From the NCBI GenBank assembly GCA_022846635.1, contig AP025685.1, positions 1,550,001 through 1,614,000 on the forward strand: 64,000 bases of DNA, given 5' to 3'. A program made the position numbers and the translations under genes. The number at the start of each line of letters is the position of its first letter. Within the stretch, counting starts at the first letter, position 1. Shown here piece by piece: positions 18,546 to 28,770 of this stretch. Source of the DNA: Salmonella enterica subsp. enterica serovar Choleraesuis (GTDB lineage Bacteria; Pseudomonadota; Gammaproteobacteria; Enterobacterales; Enterobacteriaceae). Below the pieces are notes generated by a model. That model had not been told where the DNA came from. It saw only the letters and a list, made by a program, of their open reading frames with translations, and did no database searches.

Positions 18546-18964
18546 CTCAATGCGACCAGCAATACATCGGTACAACAGTTAGCAATAACAGGCTTCGATG
18601 AGCAGGTCAGTTTATTAAACAGGGTCTGATTGTGGTTGCCGCAGATAACCAGGTCTATCTGGCGCTCACGGCATACCTGGCCAATATGCTCTGAGAGGTA
18701 ACCGGTAACGATAAGCTGGTCAGCAATCGGGTACCGGGCGGCCTCGGTAAGACGATGAAGAAATAGCACCGTCTCTTCATTCATTAACTCACGCAGGTCA
18801 GCAAGCATTGGGGCCGCGAACTGATTGTAAATCTCGGGATCTGTCGATTGAGTTATTAAGGTTATGCTTCCCTGAACCGGTCTGGCGATTGCCACGGCTT
18901 TAGCGACTAATTGATTAGCTTCCGGCGAGGGTGCAACCGCCACCAGAATGTTTTTATACGCCAT
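18542..18964 (-). CDS. uspC: Universal stress protein UspC
   Basis: A 140-residue UspA-family protein: MAYKNILVAVAPSPEANQLVAKAVAIARP at the N terminus and DLVICGNHNQTLFNKL near the C terminus match E. coli UspC (YecG). UspC is linked with stress survival and motility in E. coli. The start at 18964 is fixed by AAGGAGAGG; the longer frame (18997) is rejected. It lies between otsBA and flhDC as in E. coli. Confidence 0.92.
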   Translation of the reverse strand: MAYKNILVAVAPSPEANQLVAKAVAIARPVQGSITLITQSTDPEIYNQFAAPMLADLRELMNEETVLFLHRLTEAARYPIADQLIVTGYLSEHIGQVCRERQIDLVICGNHNQTLFNKLTCSSKPVIANCCTDVLLVALR

Positions 18965-19743
18965 ATACCTCTCCTTGATATTCACGGTGTTATTCACAGT
19001 TATCGTTAATTTTAGCTGAAGGCAATGATTAACCCAGGCTGCGCACAGAATGTTAAATATTAGATTGGCTAATCTATTGGCTGGTTAGTATGTTTGAACA
19101 ATTAATCGCCGAATAAGGCACGTGCTTATAATCCTTTTTAAGTCAATAGTGGCGTAATTTAGAGAGTATGGTAGTGGCAGAAAGAGAAATAAAGCGTGGT
19201 TTCAAATAGCAAAAATTATTTCAATTTTATGAAAAATAAGGTTATTTATTAAATATAAACCATAATTTATATGTGGTTGAATTGGGTTAAAAGATAATCA
19301 GAAAAATCAATAATTAAGTACGGCTTAATATATTGTTAAGTGGCTAAATGAATTATTCAGTCGCGCTTAATGAATTGAATATTGGTTTATAAATAATCTT
19401 TTTGATAATTAATCTACAAATTTTTTTTCACAATATAGTCCATTTTATGTGATATCCATCACACTTTTTCGTAAATTCAGTACCCTCCACGTTGTATGTG
19501 TTTTTCCCGCCGAGTACATTCAAATTGTTCCAGGATAATTCCTAATGACCTCATTCGGTATTTATGTCGGCAAAGTGACAGTTGAGATATATACAGCTGC
19601 GCTTGTGTTTACTGACGCCTGAAGCAACATCCTGCGAGGTATGTAGTCGTAAAGAATATAATTTTATGGGTTATTACCCAGCGACAAAACGGGGTGCGGC
19701 CAGGCCGCATCAATCCAACAGCGGGTTAATTGGAATCAACAAT
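18965..19743. promoter_or_regulatory. Long flhDC regulatory and leader region
   Basis: About 780 AT-rich bases between divergent uspC and flhD with no supported gene. The flhDC control region is long in enterics because many regulators (CRP, H-NS, OmpR, RcsB and others) act there. A full CRP site is listed separately. A reading frame runs upstream of flhD in the same phase but shows no flhD homology, so it is treated as leader. Confidence 0.7.
19448..19463. promoter_or_regulatory. CRP-cAMP binding site upstream of flhD
   Basis: TGTGA-TATCCA-TCACA is a perfect match to the CRP consensus TGTGA-N6-TCACA. It lies about 280 bases before the flhD ATG, which fits the long flhDC leader; CRP activates this operon in E. 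coli. Confidence 0.85.
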
Positions 19744-20094
19744 ATGCACACCTCAGAATTATTGAGACATATTTACGACTTAAATTTGTCGTGGTTACTG
19801 CTCGCACAGCGCTTGATTAGTGAAGATAAAGCGGCCGCTATGTTCCGCTTAGGTATTGACGAAGAAATGGCTTCCCGGCTTCGGGAGCTCACGTTGCCGC
19901 AAATGGTAAAACTGTCGGAGACCAATCAGGTCATCTGCCAGTTCCGTTTCGACAACACGCAGACTATCAGTCAGTTAACTCAGGATTCGCGGGTTGACTC
20001 TTTGCAGCAGATCCATACAGGAATAATGCTTTCCACGCGTTTACTGGCTGAGGTTACGCCGGTAAATAATGGCCAGCGGAAAAAGAGAGCCTGA
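19744..20094 (+). CDS. flhD: Flagellar master regulator subunit FlhD
   Basis: Subunit of the FlhD4C2 activator that turns on class 2 flagellar operons. The 116-residue protein starts [25 protein letters not shown] and keeps [40 protein letters not shown] and the KKRA end of E. coli FlhD. The start at 19744 is chosen by homology; the frame extends upstream to 19582 without similarity. Two bases separate it from flhC. Confidence 0.96.
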   Translation: MHTSELLRHIYDLNLSWLLLAQRLISEDKAAAMFRLGIDEEMASRLRELTLPQMVKLSETNQVICQFRFDNTQTISQLTQDSRVDSLQQIHTGIMLSTRLLAEVTPVNNGQRKKRA

Positions 20095-20096
20095 AT

Positions 20097-20675
20097 ATGA
20101 CTGAAAAAAGTATTGTCCAGGAGGCTCGTGATATTCAGCTGGCTATGGAGCTGATTTCACTGGGCGCACGTCTGCAAATGCTGGAAAGTGAAACCCACCT
20201 GAGCCGTGGGCGGCTAATAAAGTTATATAAAGAGCTGCGCGGTAGCCCGCCGCCGAAAGGCATGCTGCCATTCTCCACTGACTGGTTTATGACGTGGGAG
20301 CAAAATATTCATGCCTCCATGTTCTGCAATATCTGGCAGTATCTGCTGCATAGCGGAAGTTGTAGCGGCGTGGAGGCGGTTATCAAGGCATACCGGCTCT
20401 ATCTGGAACAGTGCCCGCAGGAAAAAGAAGAAGGGCCGCTGTTGGCGTTAACCCGTGCATGGACGTTAGTCCGGTTTGTGGATAGCGGTATGCTAGAGCT
20501 CACGCCATGCCATAGCTGCAAAGGCAATTTTATCACCCACGCTCACCAGCCTTCAGGCAGCTTTGTATGCAGCCTGTGCCAGCCGCCATCGCGTGCAGTA
20601 AAAAGACGTAAACCTTTCAGCGAACCTGCCGATAACACAGCACAACGCCTGAATGAATCGGTGGCGCGGGCCTGA
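20097..20675 (+). CDS. flhC: Flagellar master regulator subunit FlhC
   Basis: DNA-binding partner of FlhD. The 192-residue protein has the zinc-binding cysteines C138, C141, C158 and C161 (PCHSCKGNF ... VCSLC) needed for the complex. It matches E. coli FlhC at full length. Its 3' end carries the sigma-28 promoter of motA. Confidence 0.96.
   Translation: MTEKSIVQEARDIQLAMELISLGARLQMLESETHLSRGRLIKLYKELRGSPPPKGMLPFSTDWFMTWEQNIHASMFCNIWQYLLHSGSCSGVEAVIKAYRLYLEQCPQEKEEGPLLALTRAWTLVRFVDSGMLELTPCHSCKGNFITHAHQPSGSFVCSLCQPPSRAVKRRKPFSEPADNTAQRLNESVARA
20609..20635 (+). promoter_or_regulatory. Sigma-28 (FliA) promoter of motA inside flhC
   Basis: TAAA (20609-20612), 15 bases, GCCGATAA (20628-20635): exact match to the FliA consensus TAAA-N15-GCCGATAA. 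It lies within the last 70 bases of flhC and drives the class 3 motAB-cheAW operon. In E. coli the same promoter also makes the MotR small RNA from the motA leader; a leader of about 130 bases exists here, but its small-RNA status cannot be judged from sequence. Confidence 0.88.
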
Positions 20676-20770
20676 TAAAGGCCTGAGCCTTAAGCATGCG
20701 GGGCAATGTCTCCGCCTGCGCTGTGCAACGTCATCCGATTCGCGGCATCACAACTGCTGAGGAATAAGAC

Positions 20771-21658
20771 GTGCTCATTATCATAGGCTACCTGGTGGTG
20801 CTCATAACGGTGTTCGGGGGCTATGCGCTGACCGGTGGTCATCTTGGGGCGCTATATCAACCGGCAGAGTTCATTATTATCGGCGGCGCCGGTATTGGCG
20901 CTTTTATCGTTGGCAACAACGGTAAGGCAATCAAAGCCACCCTCCGCGCTTTACCACTGCTGTTTCGCCGCTCGCGATATAACAAAGAAATGTATATGGA
21001 CCTGATGGCTCTGCTCTATCGCCTGATGGCCAAATCCCGCCAGCAGGGGATGTTTGCCCTGGAGCGCGACATCGATCATCCGACTGAAAGTGAAATCTTT
21101 TCCAGCTATCCCCGTATCCTCGCCGACGCCACCATGCTGGAGTTTATCGTTGATTATCTGCGTTTAATGATAAGCGGCAATATGAATGCGTTTGAAATTG
21201 AGGCGCTGATGGATGAGGAGATAGAAACCCACGAAAGCGAAGCTGAAGTTCCAGCCCATAGCCTGGCGCTGGTGGGCGATTCGCTGCCTGCGTTTGGGAT
21301 AGTGGCGGCGGTGATGGGGGTGGTGCACGCACTGGCTTCCGCCGATAGGCCGCCGGGCGAACTGGGCGCTCTTATCGCCCATGCGATGGTCGGGACGTTC
21401 CTTGGCATTCTGCTCTCTTACGGATTTATCTCTCCACTCGCAACCGTACTGCGTCAGAAAGCGGCAGAAACCACCAAGATGATGCAGTGCGTGAAAATAA
21501 CCCTGTTGTCGAATCTTAATGGCTATGCGCCGCCTATCGCGGTGGAGTTTGGGCGCAAAACCCTGTACTCCAGCGAACGGCCTTCTTTCGTAGAGCTGGA
21601 CAATCACGTGCGCAATGTGCGCTCGCCCAATCCTCAAAAAGTACCGGAAGACGCATGA
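20771..21658 (+). CDS. motA: Flagellar stator protein MotA
   Basis: Proton-channel subunit of the flagellar stator. The 295-residue protein has four membrane segments (near 2-22, 34-51, 170-190, 200-222), the cytoplasmic loop with [10 protein letters not shown] and [11 protein letters not shown] that contacts FliG, and the [23 protein letters not shown] segment with conserved prolines. The start is GTG with GAGGAA upstream. It overlaps motB by four bases. Confidence 0.96.
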   Translation: MLIIIGYLVVLITVFGGYALTGGHLGALYQPAEFIIIGGAGIGAFIVGNNGKAIKATLRALPLLFRRSRYNKEMYMDLMALLYRLMAKSRQQGMFALERDIDHPTESEIFSSYPRILADATMLEFIVDYLRLMISGNMNAFEIEALMDEEIETHESEAEVPAHSLALVGDSLPAFGIVAAVMGVVHALASADRPPGELGALIAHAMVGTFLGILLSYGFISPLATVLRQKAAETTKMMQCVKITLLSNLNGYAPPIAVEFGRKTLYSSERPSFVELDNHVRNVRSPNPQKVPEDA

Positions 21659-22539
21659 AACATCAGGCCAGGCCGGTCATCATCGTCCGGCGACGCAAAG
21701 TAAAGCACCAGGGAGCGGCTCACGGCTCCTGGAAAATTGCCTATGCCGACTTTATGACGGCGATGATGGCCTTTTTTCTGGTGATGTGGCTTATCTCTAT
21801 TTCCAGCCCTAAAGAACTGGCCCAGATTGCCGATTATTTTCGCACGCCGCTGGTGGCCGCCATTACCGGCGGCAACCGGATGGCCGACAGTGAAAGCCCC
21901 ATTCCCGGCGGCGGTGACGATATTACCCAGCAGCAGGGCGAAGTGTACAAACAACCTAAAGTAGAAGAGTTGCGCCAGAAAATGGACAAAGCGCGTTTGC
22001 AAAAGCTGCGCGGTAGCCTCGATCAGCTGATCGAAAGCGATCCTCAGCTGCGCGAGCTGCGTCCGCACCTGCAAATTGACCTGGTGCCGGAAGGGTTACG
22101 GATCCAAATAATCGACAGTCAGAACCGGCCCATGTTTAAGCGCGGAAGTGCCGAGGTCGAGCCTTATATGCGCGATATTTTGCGGAAAATTGCGCCGGTT
22201 CTTAATGGAATTCCCAACCGTATTAGTCTGTCAGGCCACACTGACGATCTTCCCTATGCCCAGGGCGAGCGGAGCTACAGCAACTGGGAACTATCGGCCG
22301 ATCGGGCTAACGCCTCGCGGCGTGAACTGGTGGCGGGCTCGCTTGATGCCGGCAAGGTGCTGCGGGTTGTCGGCATGGCTGACTCGATGAGCCTGACTAA
22401 CCGCAGCGGCGATGCGGCGCTTAACCGCCGGATAAGCCTGCTGGTGCTGAACAAGGAGACCGAGAACGCCATCTTGCATGAAAACGCCGAGAGCCAGAAT
22501 ACTTCCCTGGATTCACTGCACTCTTTGCCCCAGAGGTAG
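21655..22539 (+). CDS. motB: Flagellar stator protein MotB
   Basis: Anchors the stator to peptidoglycan. The 294-residue protein has one membrane segment with the essential proton-carrying aspartate D32 ([19 protein letters not shown]), a plug region, and a C-terminal OmpA-like peptidoglycan-binding domain ([13 protein letters not shown] ... [16 protein letters not shown]). The ATG overlaps motA. Shorter than E. coli MotB (308) by some tail residues. Confidence 0.96.
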   Translation: MKHQARPVIIVRRRKVKHQGAAHGSWKIAYADFMTAMMAFFLVMWLISISSPKELAQIADYFRTPLVAAITGGNRMADSESPIPGGGDDITQQQGEVYKQPKVEELRQKMDKARLQKLRGSLDQLIESDPQLRELRPHLQIDLVPEGLRIQIIDSQNRPMFKRGSAEVEPYMRDILRKIAPVLNGIPNRISLSGHTDDLPYAQGERSYSNWELSADRANASRRELVAGSLDAGKVLRVVGMADSMSLTNRSGDAALNRRISLLVLNKETENAILHENAESQNTSLDSLHSLPQR

Positions 22540-22544
22540 GACGG

Positions 22545-24509
22545 ATGACCATCGACATAAGTGAATTTTATCAGACCTTCTTTGATGAGGCCGATGAACT
22601 GCTGGCAGATATGGAACAGCATCTGCTGGCGCTGGATCCTGAACGTCCGGAAGTGGAGAGCCTGCATGCGATTTTTCGCGTGGCTCACTCCATCAAAGGC
22701 GGTGCCGGAACCTTTGGTTTCAGCGCTTTGCAGGAAACTACCCATATTCTGGAAAATGTCCTGGATAACGCCCGCAGCGGCACCCTGAGCCTCAATGCCG
22801 ACATCATTAACCTGTTTCTGGATGCCAAAGATATTATGCAGCAACAGCTCGAAGCCCATAAACAGTCGCGGGAGCCGGATGAAGAGAGCTACCGCTGGAT
22901 TTGCGATGCTCTGCGTAAACTCGCCAGCCCGCAGCAGTCTGCGTCAGAGGCGCTTCCCGCCGCAGCTCCTGCCGCCAACGATCTTCCCCGCAGTAGCGAA
23001 CAGACGCTGCGTATTCGCCTGACCGGTCTGAAACCGGGTGAAGGGGAGTTAATGAGCGCAGAGCTTGCCAATCTCGGTAACGTTATTGGCAGCGACGAGC
23101 ATGATGATGCAATCGAAATCCAGCTTGAGACTGCGGTGGCTCAGGACGATATCGCCGCCGTACTCTGCTTTATTCTGGAGCCTGAACAGATAACGTTCGT
23201 TGCGCCGCCGCATCTGGTTGCGGTGGCGGAGCCAGAGCCCGCAGAATCTGACGCACCGCTGGGAGCAGCGGCTACCGCTATGGACAGCCCGGTGCGGCCT
23301 GCTCCTGTAGCCCGTAGCGCCGAAAGTAGCAGCATCCGAGTAGCGGTAGAAAAGGTCGATCGATTGATTAATCTGGTGGGCGAGCTGGTTATCACTCAGT
23401 CAATGTTGGCACAGCGCAGCGGCGATCTCGACCCGGCGCTACATGGCGAGCTGCTGGCGAGTATGAATCATCTGCAGCGTAATGCGCGTGACCTTCAGGA
23501 ATCGGTGATGTCGATCCGCATGATGCCGATGGATTATGTTTTCAGTCGCTTTCCGCGGCTGGTTCGCGACCTGGCGACGCGGCTTGGCAAACAGGTGAAT
23601 CTCAACCTGGTAGGCAGTGCGGCGGAGCTGGATAAAAGCCTTATTGAACGCATTATCGATCCGTTAACCCATCTGGTACGTAATAGCCTCGATCACGGTA
23701 TTGAACAGCCGCAGGTACGATTAGCCGCAGGCAAACCGGAAGTGGGGACCTTGACCCTGGCCGCCTCCCACCAGGGCGGTAATATTTGTCTGTCGGTGAG
23801 TGACGATGGCGCCGGACTCAACTATCCGCGAATCATCGCTCGTGCCCGCGAGCGTGGGCTAATAGGTACAGAAAATATCAGTGACCAGGAAGCGGGAATG
23901 CTTATTTTTGCGCCGGGATTCTCCACCGCCGACCAGGTTACCGATGTTTCCGGTCGCGGAGTCGGGATGGACGTCGTGCGGCGTAATATCGAAGAGATGG
24001 GCGGCCACGTGGAGCTTGAATCAGTACAGGGACAGGGCGCAACGGTGCGGATCCTGCTGCCGCTCACGCTTGCCATTCTCGACGGGATGACCGTTGAAGT
24101 TGGCGGTGAGGTGTTCATTCTGCCACTCAATGCCGTGATGGAGTCCTTGCAACCGCAGCCTCAGGCGCTGCGTTCGCTGGCCGGGGGTGAGCAAATGCTG
24201 GAGGTCCGGGGGGAATATTTGCCGCTTATCTCCCTGGCGGAGGTGTTTGCCGTCAATGCTGAATATGATGAGAGTGCCACTGGTATTGCCGTGATTTTAC
24301 AAAGCGGAAGCCGACGCTATGCGCTGCGAGTCGACAGCCTTATTGGCCAGCATCAGGTGGTGGTAAAAAACCTTGAAACCAATTATCGCAAAGTGCCGGG
24401 TATTTCGGCCGCCACTATTCTGGGCGACGGCAGCGTGGCGCTGATCGTCGATATTGCCGCTCTGCCAAGGCTGGATCGGGAACAGCGACGCCAGGCTTTT
24501 TGTGCCTGA
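22545..24509 (+). CDS. cheA: Chemotaxis histidine kinase CheA
   Basis: Autophosphorylating kinase that passes phosphate to CheY and CheB. The 654-residue product (same length as E. coli CheA) has the P1 domain with phospho-histidine H48 (AHSIKGGAGTFGF), the P2 CheY-binding domain, a P3 dimerisation helix pair, the P4 ATPase (LVRNSLDHGIE N box, DDGAGLN, GRGVGMDVVRRN) and the P5 CheW-like domain. Met98 (AKDIMQQQ), the internal start for the short CheA form in E. coli, is conserved, although no obvious strong ribosome site is seen there. Confidence 0.97.
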   Translation: MTIDISEFYQTFFDEADELLADMEQHLLALDPERPEVESLHAIFRVAHSIKGGAGTFGFSALQETTHILENVLDNARSGTLSLNADIINLFLDAKDIMQQQLEAHKQSREPDEESYRWICDALRKLASPQQSASEALPAAAPAANDLPRSSEQTLRIRLTGLKPGEGELMSAELANLGNVIGSDEHDDAIEIQLETAVAQDDIAAVLCFILEPEQITFVAPPHLVAVAEPEPAESDAPLGAAATAMDSPVRPAPVARSAESSSIRVAVEKVDRLINLVGELVITQSMLAQRSGDLDPALHGELLASMNHLQRNARDLQESVMSIRMMPMDYVFSRFPRLVRDLATRLGKQVNLNLVGSAAELDKSLIERIIDPLTHLVRNSLDHGIEQPQVRLAAGKPEVGTLTLAASHQGGNICLSVSDDGAGLNYPRIIARARERGLIGTENISDQEAGMLIFAPGFSTADQVTDVSGRGVGMDVVRRNIEEMGGHVELESVQGQGATVRILLPLTLAILDGMTVEVGGEVFILPLNAVMESLQPQPQALRSLAGGEQMLEVRGEYLPLISLAEVFAVNAEYDESATGIAVILQSGSRRYALRVDSLIGQHQVVVKNLETNYRKVPGISAATILGDGSVALIVDIAALPRLDREQRRQAFCA

Positions 24510-24536
24510 TAACTTAATTAATAATAAGGTGAAACC

Positions 24537-25040
24537 ATGCATACAATGATGAGCGGCCTGACTAATGACGCGGAGAGCCATGGTCTGGAGTTTCTGGTGT
24601 TTACCCTCGGTGCTGAGGAGTACGGCATCGACATCCTCAAAGTTCAGGAAATCCGGGGCTACGACCGGGTGACCCGCATTGCCAATACGCCGGAGTTCAT
24701 CAAAGGCGTCACCAACCTGCGCGGAGTCATTGTGCCTATTGTCGATTTGCGGGTGAAGTTTGCCCAGCAGGCGGTGAGCTACAACGACAACACGGTAGTG
24801 ATTGTGCTGAATCTCAGCCAGCGGGTGGTGGGCATCGTGGTGGATGGTGTGTCCGATGTATTGCAACTGAGCCCGCAGCAGATAAGACCGGCCCCGGAGT
24901 TTGCCGTTACCCTCGATACTGCGTATCTGACCGGACTGGGGGCGGTGGATGAGCGGATGCTGATTCTGGTGGATATTGAAAAACTGCTGAACAGCGAAGA
25001 GATGGCGCTGATTGACAGCGCCACCGCTCAGGTTGCCTGA
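24537..25040 (+). CDS. cheW: Chemotaxis coupling protein CheW
   Basis: Scaffold that couples CheA to chemoreceptors. The 167-residue protein has the CheW fold with [37 protein letters not shown] and [17 protein letters not shown] precedes the ATG. In E. coli tar follows directly; here an oppositely oriented gene starts the insertion two bases after the cheW stop, so this transcript ends here, although no terminator is visible. Confidence 0.96.
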   Translation: MHTMMSGLTNDAESHGLEFLVFTLGAEEYGIDILKVQEIRGYDRVTRIANTPEFIKGVTNLRGVIVPIVDLRVKFAQQAVSYNDNTVVIVLNLSQRVVGIVVDGVSDVLQLSPQQIRPAPEFAVTLDTAYLTGLGAVDERMLILVDIEKLLNSEEMALIDSATAQVA

Positions 25041-25041
25041 G

Positions 25042-26034
25042 TTATTCCACAATGATGACCGGCTTGCCGCTAAAGCTGCGGTGTTTTAACGCCAGCAGCT
25101 GCGCAGGTAGTTGATCCCAGCCTGCGGTGCGCACCGTTTCACCTTGCAGACTGCCCGAGGCAATCGCGGCCAGCAACTGTTCGCCATCGCGGGTTAGTGC
25201 CTGCCACTGTTGGGCATTACCGTACTGATGAAGCGCACCGAGCGCGACTTCGTGCATGGAAATCGCCCGGCCAAATGCCGGATTGGGCCATGTTTCAAGA
25301 CGCCCCTGGATGCAAACCAGATGGCCATTAGCCTCCACGCCAGCCTGTAGCGCCAGGGCGCGCTCCGGGCTAATGGCATCAATAACCGCATAAAACCCGG
25401 CCACTAATGACTCCGGCAGCGCCGGTTTATCTGTCTGACTGTTATCGAGGCATTGGTTCGCCCCCAGTTGGCGCAGGATCTCGTGATGGCGCGGATGGCT
25501 TAACGTTGTAACTTCAAAACCGCGCTGAGTCGCCAGCTGAACCAGAAAACGACCGACCGCGCCGCCGGCACCGCTAATAAGCACGCGAGCCCCCGGACGG
25601 GCGGCAATTTTTTCCAGGGTCTGCCAGGCCGTGAGTCCGGGACAAGGGAAGGCCGCGGCATCACTAAAGCTCATGGCATCCGGTATCCGCATGACTACCT
25701 GAGCTTTAAGCGGCGTATATTGCGCAAAGCTCCCGGCGGCCTGTAAATTCTGATGATAAGCAACCCGCTGGCCAATAAGCCCGCTCAGTTGCTCAGAACC
25801 CGCCGCAACCACCACGCCAGCGCCATCCACGCCTGGAACCTGACCTGGCATCGCGTCCAGTAGCTTCCAGTCCACCGGATTCAGGGCAATGGCTGCGTTT
25901 TTAACCAGCACTTCATCTGCGGCTAGTGTCGGTGCGGTTATCTGCTGCTCCTGCAAACCTGATGGAAGCTCTTCTCCTTGCCACACCCAGCCCTGCCACT
26001 GGGTAAGTGAATTATTTTTCAAAGATATCGTCAT
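25042..26034 (-). CDS. Zinc-independent MDR-family oxidoreductase (quinone reductase-like)
   Basis: A 330-residue medium-chain dehydrogenase/reductase: GroES-like N-terminal domain (ADEVLVKNAAIALNPVDWKLLDAMPGQVPGVDGAGVVVAAG) and NAD(P)-binding Rossmann domain with VLISGAGGAVGRFLVQLA (near 149-166). Catalytic zinc ligands of alcohol dehydrogenases are absent, so an NADPH-dependent quinone or enone reductase is likely; substrate unknown. It converges on cheW and is divergent from a LysR regulator 125 bases away that may control it. Confidence 0.8.
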   Translation of the reverse strand: MTISLKNNSLTQWQGWVWQGEELPSGLQEQQITAPTLAADEVLVKNAAIALNPVDWKLLDAMPGQVPGVDGAGVVVAAGSEQLSGLIGQRVAYHQNLQAAGSFAQYTPLKAQVVMRIPDAMSFSDAAAFPCPGLTAWQTLEKIAARPGARVLISGAGGAVGRFLVQLATQRGFEVTTLSHPRHHEILRQLGANQCLDNSQTDKPALPESLVAGFYAVIDAISPERALALQAGVEANGHLVCIQGRLETWPNPAFGRAISMHEVALGALHQYGNAQQWQALTRDGEQLLAAIASGSLQGETVRTAGWDQLPAQLLALKHRSFSGKPVIIVE

Positions 26035-26159
26035 GGTTTCCTGCCTGTAATTTCAATATTTAGCGGCGTATGCGTCGTCGGGGATATATTGTGACAGGTT
26101 AAATCGGGCGGATTATAATGAAAACCATTCATAACTTATCAAAACCATAAAAATTCATT

Positions 26160-27026
26160 ATGTACCCACCGCAATGGCTGCAATCTTTTCAGGCGCTGGC
26201 GGAGCAGGGCAGCTTTACCCGTGCTGCCGCGGTGCTCGGGCTAACTCAGGCAGCCGTTAGCCAGCATATTCGCCAGCTTGAACAACAAACCGGGCCGCTG
26301 GTCTTGCGCGGTAGCCGCCCGCTGGAACTCACTCCCGCGGGTGAGGCGTTGTCGGCATACTGTCTGGAACTGGAGCGGGCTGACCGACAGCTGGCGCTGC
26401 GGCTTTCGGGGCAGCAGGCTACTCGTGGGCCGGTGACTTTAACCAGCCCCGGCAGTATCGGCCTGCGGCTCTACCCTTTGCTTTTGGATTACCAGTGCCA
26501 GTTCCCCGAACTGGCCATTCACTATCGCTTTTCGCCGGATGATGAAATCATTCATGCAGTGACCGAAAACCGTTATGAAATGGGCCTTACTACCTTAAAA
26601 CCTGACGATCGCAGGCTGAGGGCGGAAAAGTTTACCGATGAACCGCTGGAGCTGGTGGCACCGGCCGGTGCCGCGATTAATAGCTGGCAGGATTTGCAGC
26701 GTCTGGGATTTATCGACCATCCGGATGGTAAAGGAATGGCGACAAGATTGCTCAGCCGCCGTTATCCCGGCAATCCGGGCATTAGCTCGCTGCCGGTACA
26801 TGGGTTTAGTAACCAGGTCAGTCTGGTGCTGGAGCCGGTAGCGCGGGGGCTGGGGTTTACGATTTTACCGCGCTTTGCCCGGCTGGCGTTCTCGCGCCAG
26901 CAAGAGATTCAGGCACTGGCGGGTGAACCGGCGCTGATAGATACGCTGTGGCTTATCTACCGTGCCGAATGGCCGCTCACGGCGCGGGCGCGCCAAATGC
27001 TGGACTGGCTGCGTCCGCAGCTCTAA
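26160..27026 (+). CDS. LysR-family transcriptional regulator
   Basis: A 288-residue LysR regulator: N-terminal winged helix-turn-helix (WLQSFQALAEQGSFTRAAAVLGLTQAAVSQHIRQLEQQ, residues 4-41) and a periplasmic-binding-protein-like effector domain. Divergent from the MDR oxidoreductase, the typical layout of a LysR gene and its target. The effector is unknown. It ends three bases before the norR stop (convergent). Confidence 0.85.
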   Translation: MYPPQWLQSFQALAEQGSFTRAAAVLGLTQAAVSQHIRQLEQQTGPLVLRGSRPLELTPAGEALSAYCLELERADRQLALRLSGQQATRGPVTLTSPGSIGLRLYPLLLDYQCQFPELAIHYRFSPDDEIIHAVTENRYEMGLTTLKPDDRRLRAEKFTDEPLELVAPAGAAINSWQDLQRLGFIDHPDGKGMATRLLSRRYPGNPGISSLPVHGFSNQVSLVLEPVARGLGFTILPRFARLAFSRQQEIQALAGEPALIDTLWLIYRAEWPLTARARQMLDWLRPQL

Positions 27027-27029
27027 AGG

Positions 27030-28565
27030 TTATTTCAGCCCCAGGCGGCGGGCCAGACGGTGCAGGTTTGCCACATCCAAATCCAGGCGGCGGGCGGCGG
27101 CGGCCCAGTTTCCTTCCTGACTTAGCGCCTGCTTTATTTGCTGACGCTGGAACTCCAGCGTGGCATCGCGCAGAGAGTTAGCCAGTGCGAACTGCGGCGC
27201 GGATGCAACTGAAGATACCGTACTGGCTGTGACTGAAGTATCCGTAGCGGCTGGCTCCAGGGCAAAGTGCTCCGGCAATAGCGTGATTTCACCATTGTTA
27301 CGTCCGGCCCGGGCGATTGCCACTGCCCGATATAACGCATGTTCCAGCTCACGCACATTACCCGGCCAGTGCCAGGCTCGCAGAGCCGCCAGCGCCGCCG
27401 GGCTAAGTACAATCTGGCGCAGGCCGAGCCGCACCCGGCGCAGCTCACAAAAATACCCGGCCAGCGCCGCGATATCGTCACCACGATCGCGCAGGGCAGG
27501 TAAAGTAAGGGGGAAAACGCTCAGTCGGTGATAAAGGTCGGAACGGAAGCTACCGGCCTCCACTTCTGCTTTTAAATCGCGGTTGGTCGCCGCCAGCACC
27601 CGAACATTAACCCGCAGGCTGCGGTCGTCACCGACGCGCTGAATATCACCATATTGCAGCACCCTCAGCAGTTTGGCCTGAAGCGCCAACGACAGTTCGC
27701 CAATCTCATCCAGAAATAGCGTGCCGTTATCTGCCAGCTCAAACTTACCGCTACGATTGCCAATAGCGCCGGTAAATGCCCCTTTTACATGGCCAAACAG
27801 CTCGCTTTCCGCCACGCTTTCCGGCAGCGCCGCGCAGTTAAGGTACACCAGTGGATGGTCGGCGCGGGTGGACTGGTGGTGAATAGCGTGTGCCACCAGC
27901 TCTTTACCGGTGCCTGTTTCACCGCCAATCAGCACATTAAGATCGCTACCGGCGACGATGGCTATCTCTTCGCGAAGCTTCTGCATCAGCGGATGATTAC
28001 CGATCATCTCTACCTGCGGCACGGCTTCATCGCCTGGTGGAATGATTTGCTGGTGGCTTTGATTCTCAAGCTGCTCAATCAGCAGGGCGTTATTCAAGGC
28101 ACCGGCGGCCAGCACCGCCACCAGGCGCAGCTCTTCATCGCTGAATTCATCAAAACTGTGGGCATCCAGCCCGTCGAGGGTCAGTGCCCCGATCAGCGTC
28201 TGGCCGGCAAACAGCGGCAGACCAACGCAGGCGTGAACTTTTAAGGTTTCATGGCCGGGGACCAGGCCGTCGTAAGGGTCGGGTAACTCGCTGTCGGCCG
28301 GGAAACGCACAATATCACCGGCGCGGGCAATGGCCTCCAGCCGGGGGTGGGTATCAATCTGAAAACGTCGTCCCAACACATCTGGCGCCAGACCGTCGGT
28401 TGCCAGCGGGCGAAACAGCCCTCTCTCATAACTCAGCAGGGCGGTAGCGTCGCAGCCCAGTACATCGCGCAGGGTAGTGACCAGCCGAATAAACCGATCC
28501 TGGTGCGATAACCCCTGTTGTAACTGGATAGCGACGGTCGCCAGTGAGTTTACCGAAAGCCCCAT
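27030..28565 (-). CDS. norR: Nitric oxide-responsive sigma-54 activator NorR
   Basis: Enhancer-binding protein that senses NO through a non-heme iron in its GAF domain and activates norVW with sigma-54 RNA polymerase. The 511-residue protein has the N-terminal GAF domain (up to about 170), the AAA+ domain with Walker [13 protein letters not shown], the sigma-54-contact loop GAFTGA and Walker [12 protein letters not shown], and a C-terminal Fis-type helix-turn-helix ([26 protein letters not shown]). It is divergent from norV, with NorR boxes between. High similarity to E. coli NorR apart from a variable linker rich in Ser/Ala near 435-465. Confidence 0.95.
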   Translation of the reverse strand: MGLSVNSLATVAIQLQQGLSHQDRFIRLVTTLRDVLGCDATALLSYERGLFRPLATDGLAPDVLGRRFQIDTHPRLEAIARAGDIVRFPADSELPDPYDGLVPGHETLKVHACVGLPLFAGQTLIGALTLDGLDAHSFDEFSDEELRLVAVLAAGALNNALLIEQLENQSHQQIIPPGDEAVPQVEMIGNHPLMQKLREEIAIVAGSDLNVLIGGETGTGKELVAHAIHHQSTRADHPLVYLNCAALPESVAESELFGHVKGAFTGAIGNRSGKFELADNGTLFLDEIGELSLALQAKLLRVLQYGDIQRVGDDRSLRVNVRVLAATNRDLKAEVEAGSFRSDLYHRLSVFPLTLPALRDRGDDIAALAGYFCELRRVRLGLRQIVLSPAALAALRAWHWPGNVRELEHALYRAVAIARAGRNNGEITLLPEHFALEPAATDTSVTASTVSSVASAPQFALANSLRDATLEFQRQQIKQALSQEGNWAAAARRLDLDVANLHRLARRLGLK

Positions 28566-28579
28566 TCTCTGCTCCTATA

Positions 28580-28635
28580 GTCATTTCGACCATAATAGTG
28601 TCATATTGACTATCTAAATGTATAGTCTTTTTGAC
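28580..28635. promoter_or_regulatory. Three NorR binding sites
   Basis: GTCATTTCGAC (28580-28590), GTCATATTGAC (28600-28610) and GTCTTTTTGAC (28625-28635) each fit the NorR core GT-N7-AC with the same GTC...GAC edges. Three enhancer sites are needed for norVW activation in E. coli, and the arrangement upstream of a sigma-54 promoter is the same here. Confidence 0.85.
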
Positions 28636-28702
28636 AATTGCCTCAAAGCTGCGCCAGTAAGTTTTATTATTAAACCATTGTTATATATGGAAAATAAAAA
28701 GT

Positions 28703-28718
28703 TGGCACGGAGTTTGTA
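28703..28718 (+). promoter_or_regulatory. Sigma-54 promoter of norVW
   Basis: TGGCAC (28703-28708), five bases, TTGTA (28714-28718), matching the -24/-12 consensus TGGCAC-N5-TTGCW with one mismatch. It lies about 50 bases before the norV start, downstream of the NorR boxes. Confidence 0.85.
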
Positions 28719-28770
28719 TTAATACAGTCATCAAATACGCAATTACAGAATTAACTGGTGAGGTAATAAG

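Noticed and set aside
19582..19743. Upstream extension of the flhD frame
   Set aside because: Homologues begin at MHTSELL; the upstream part has no similarity and contains the leader region.
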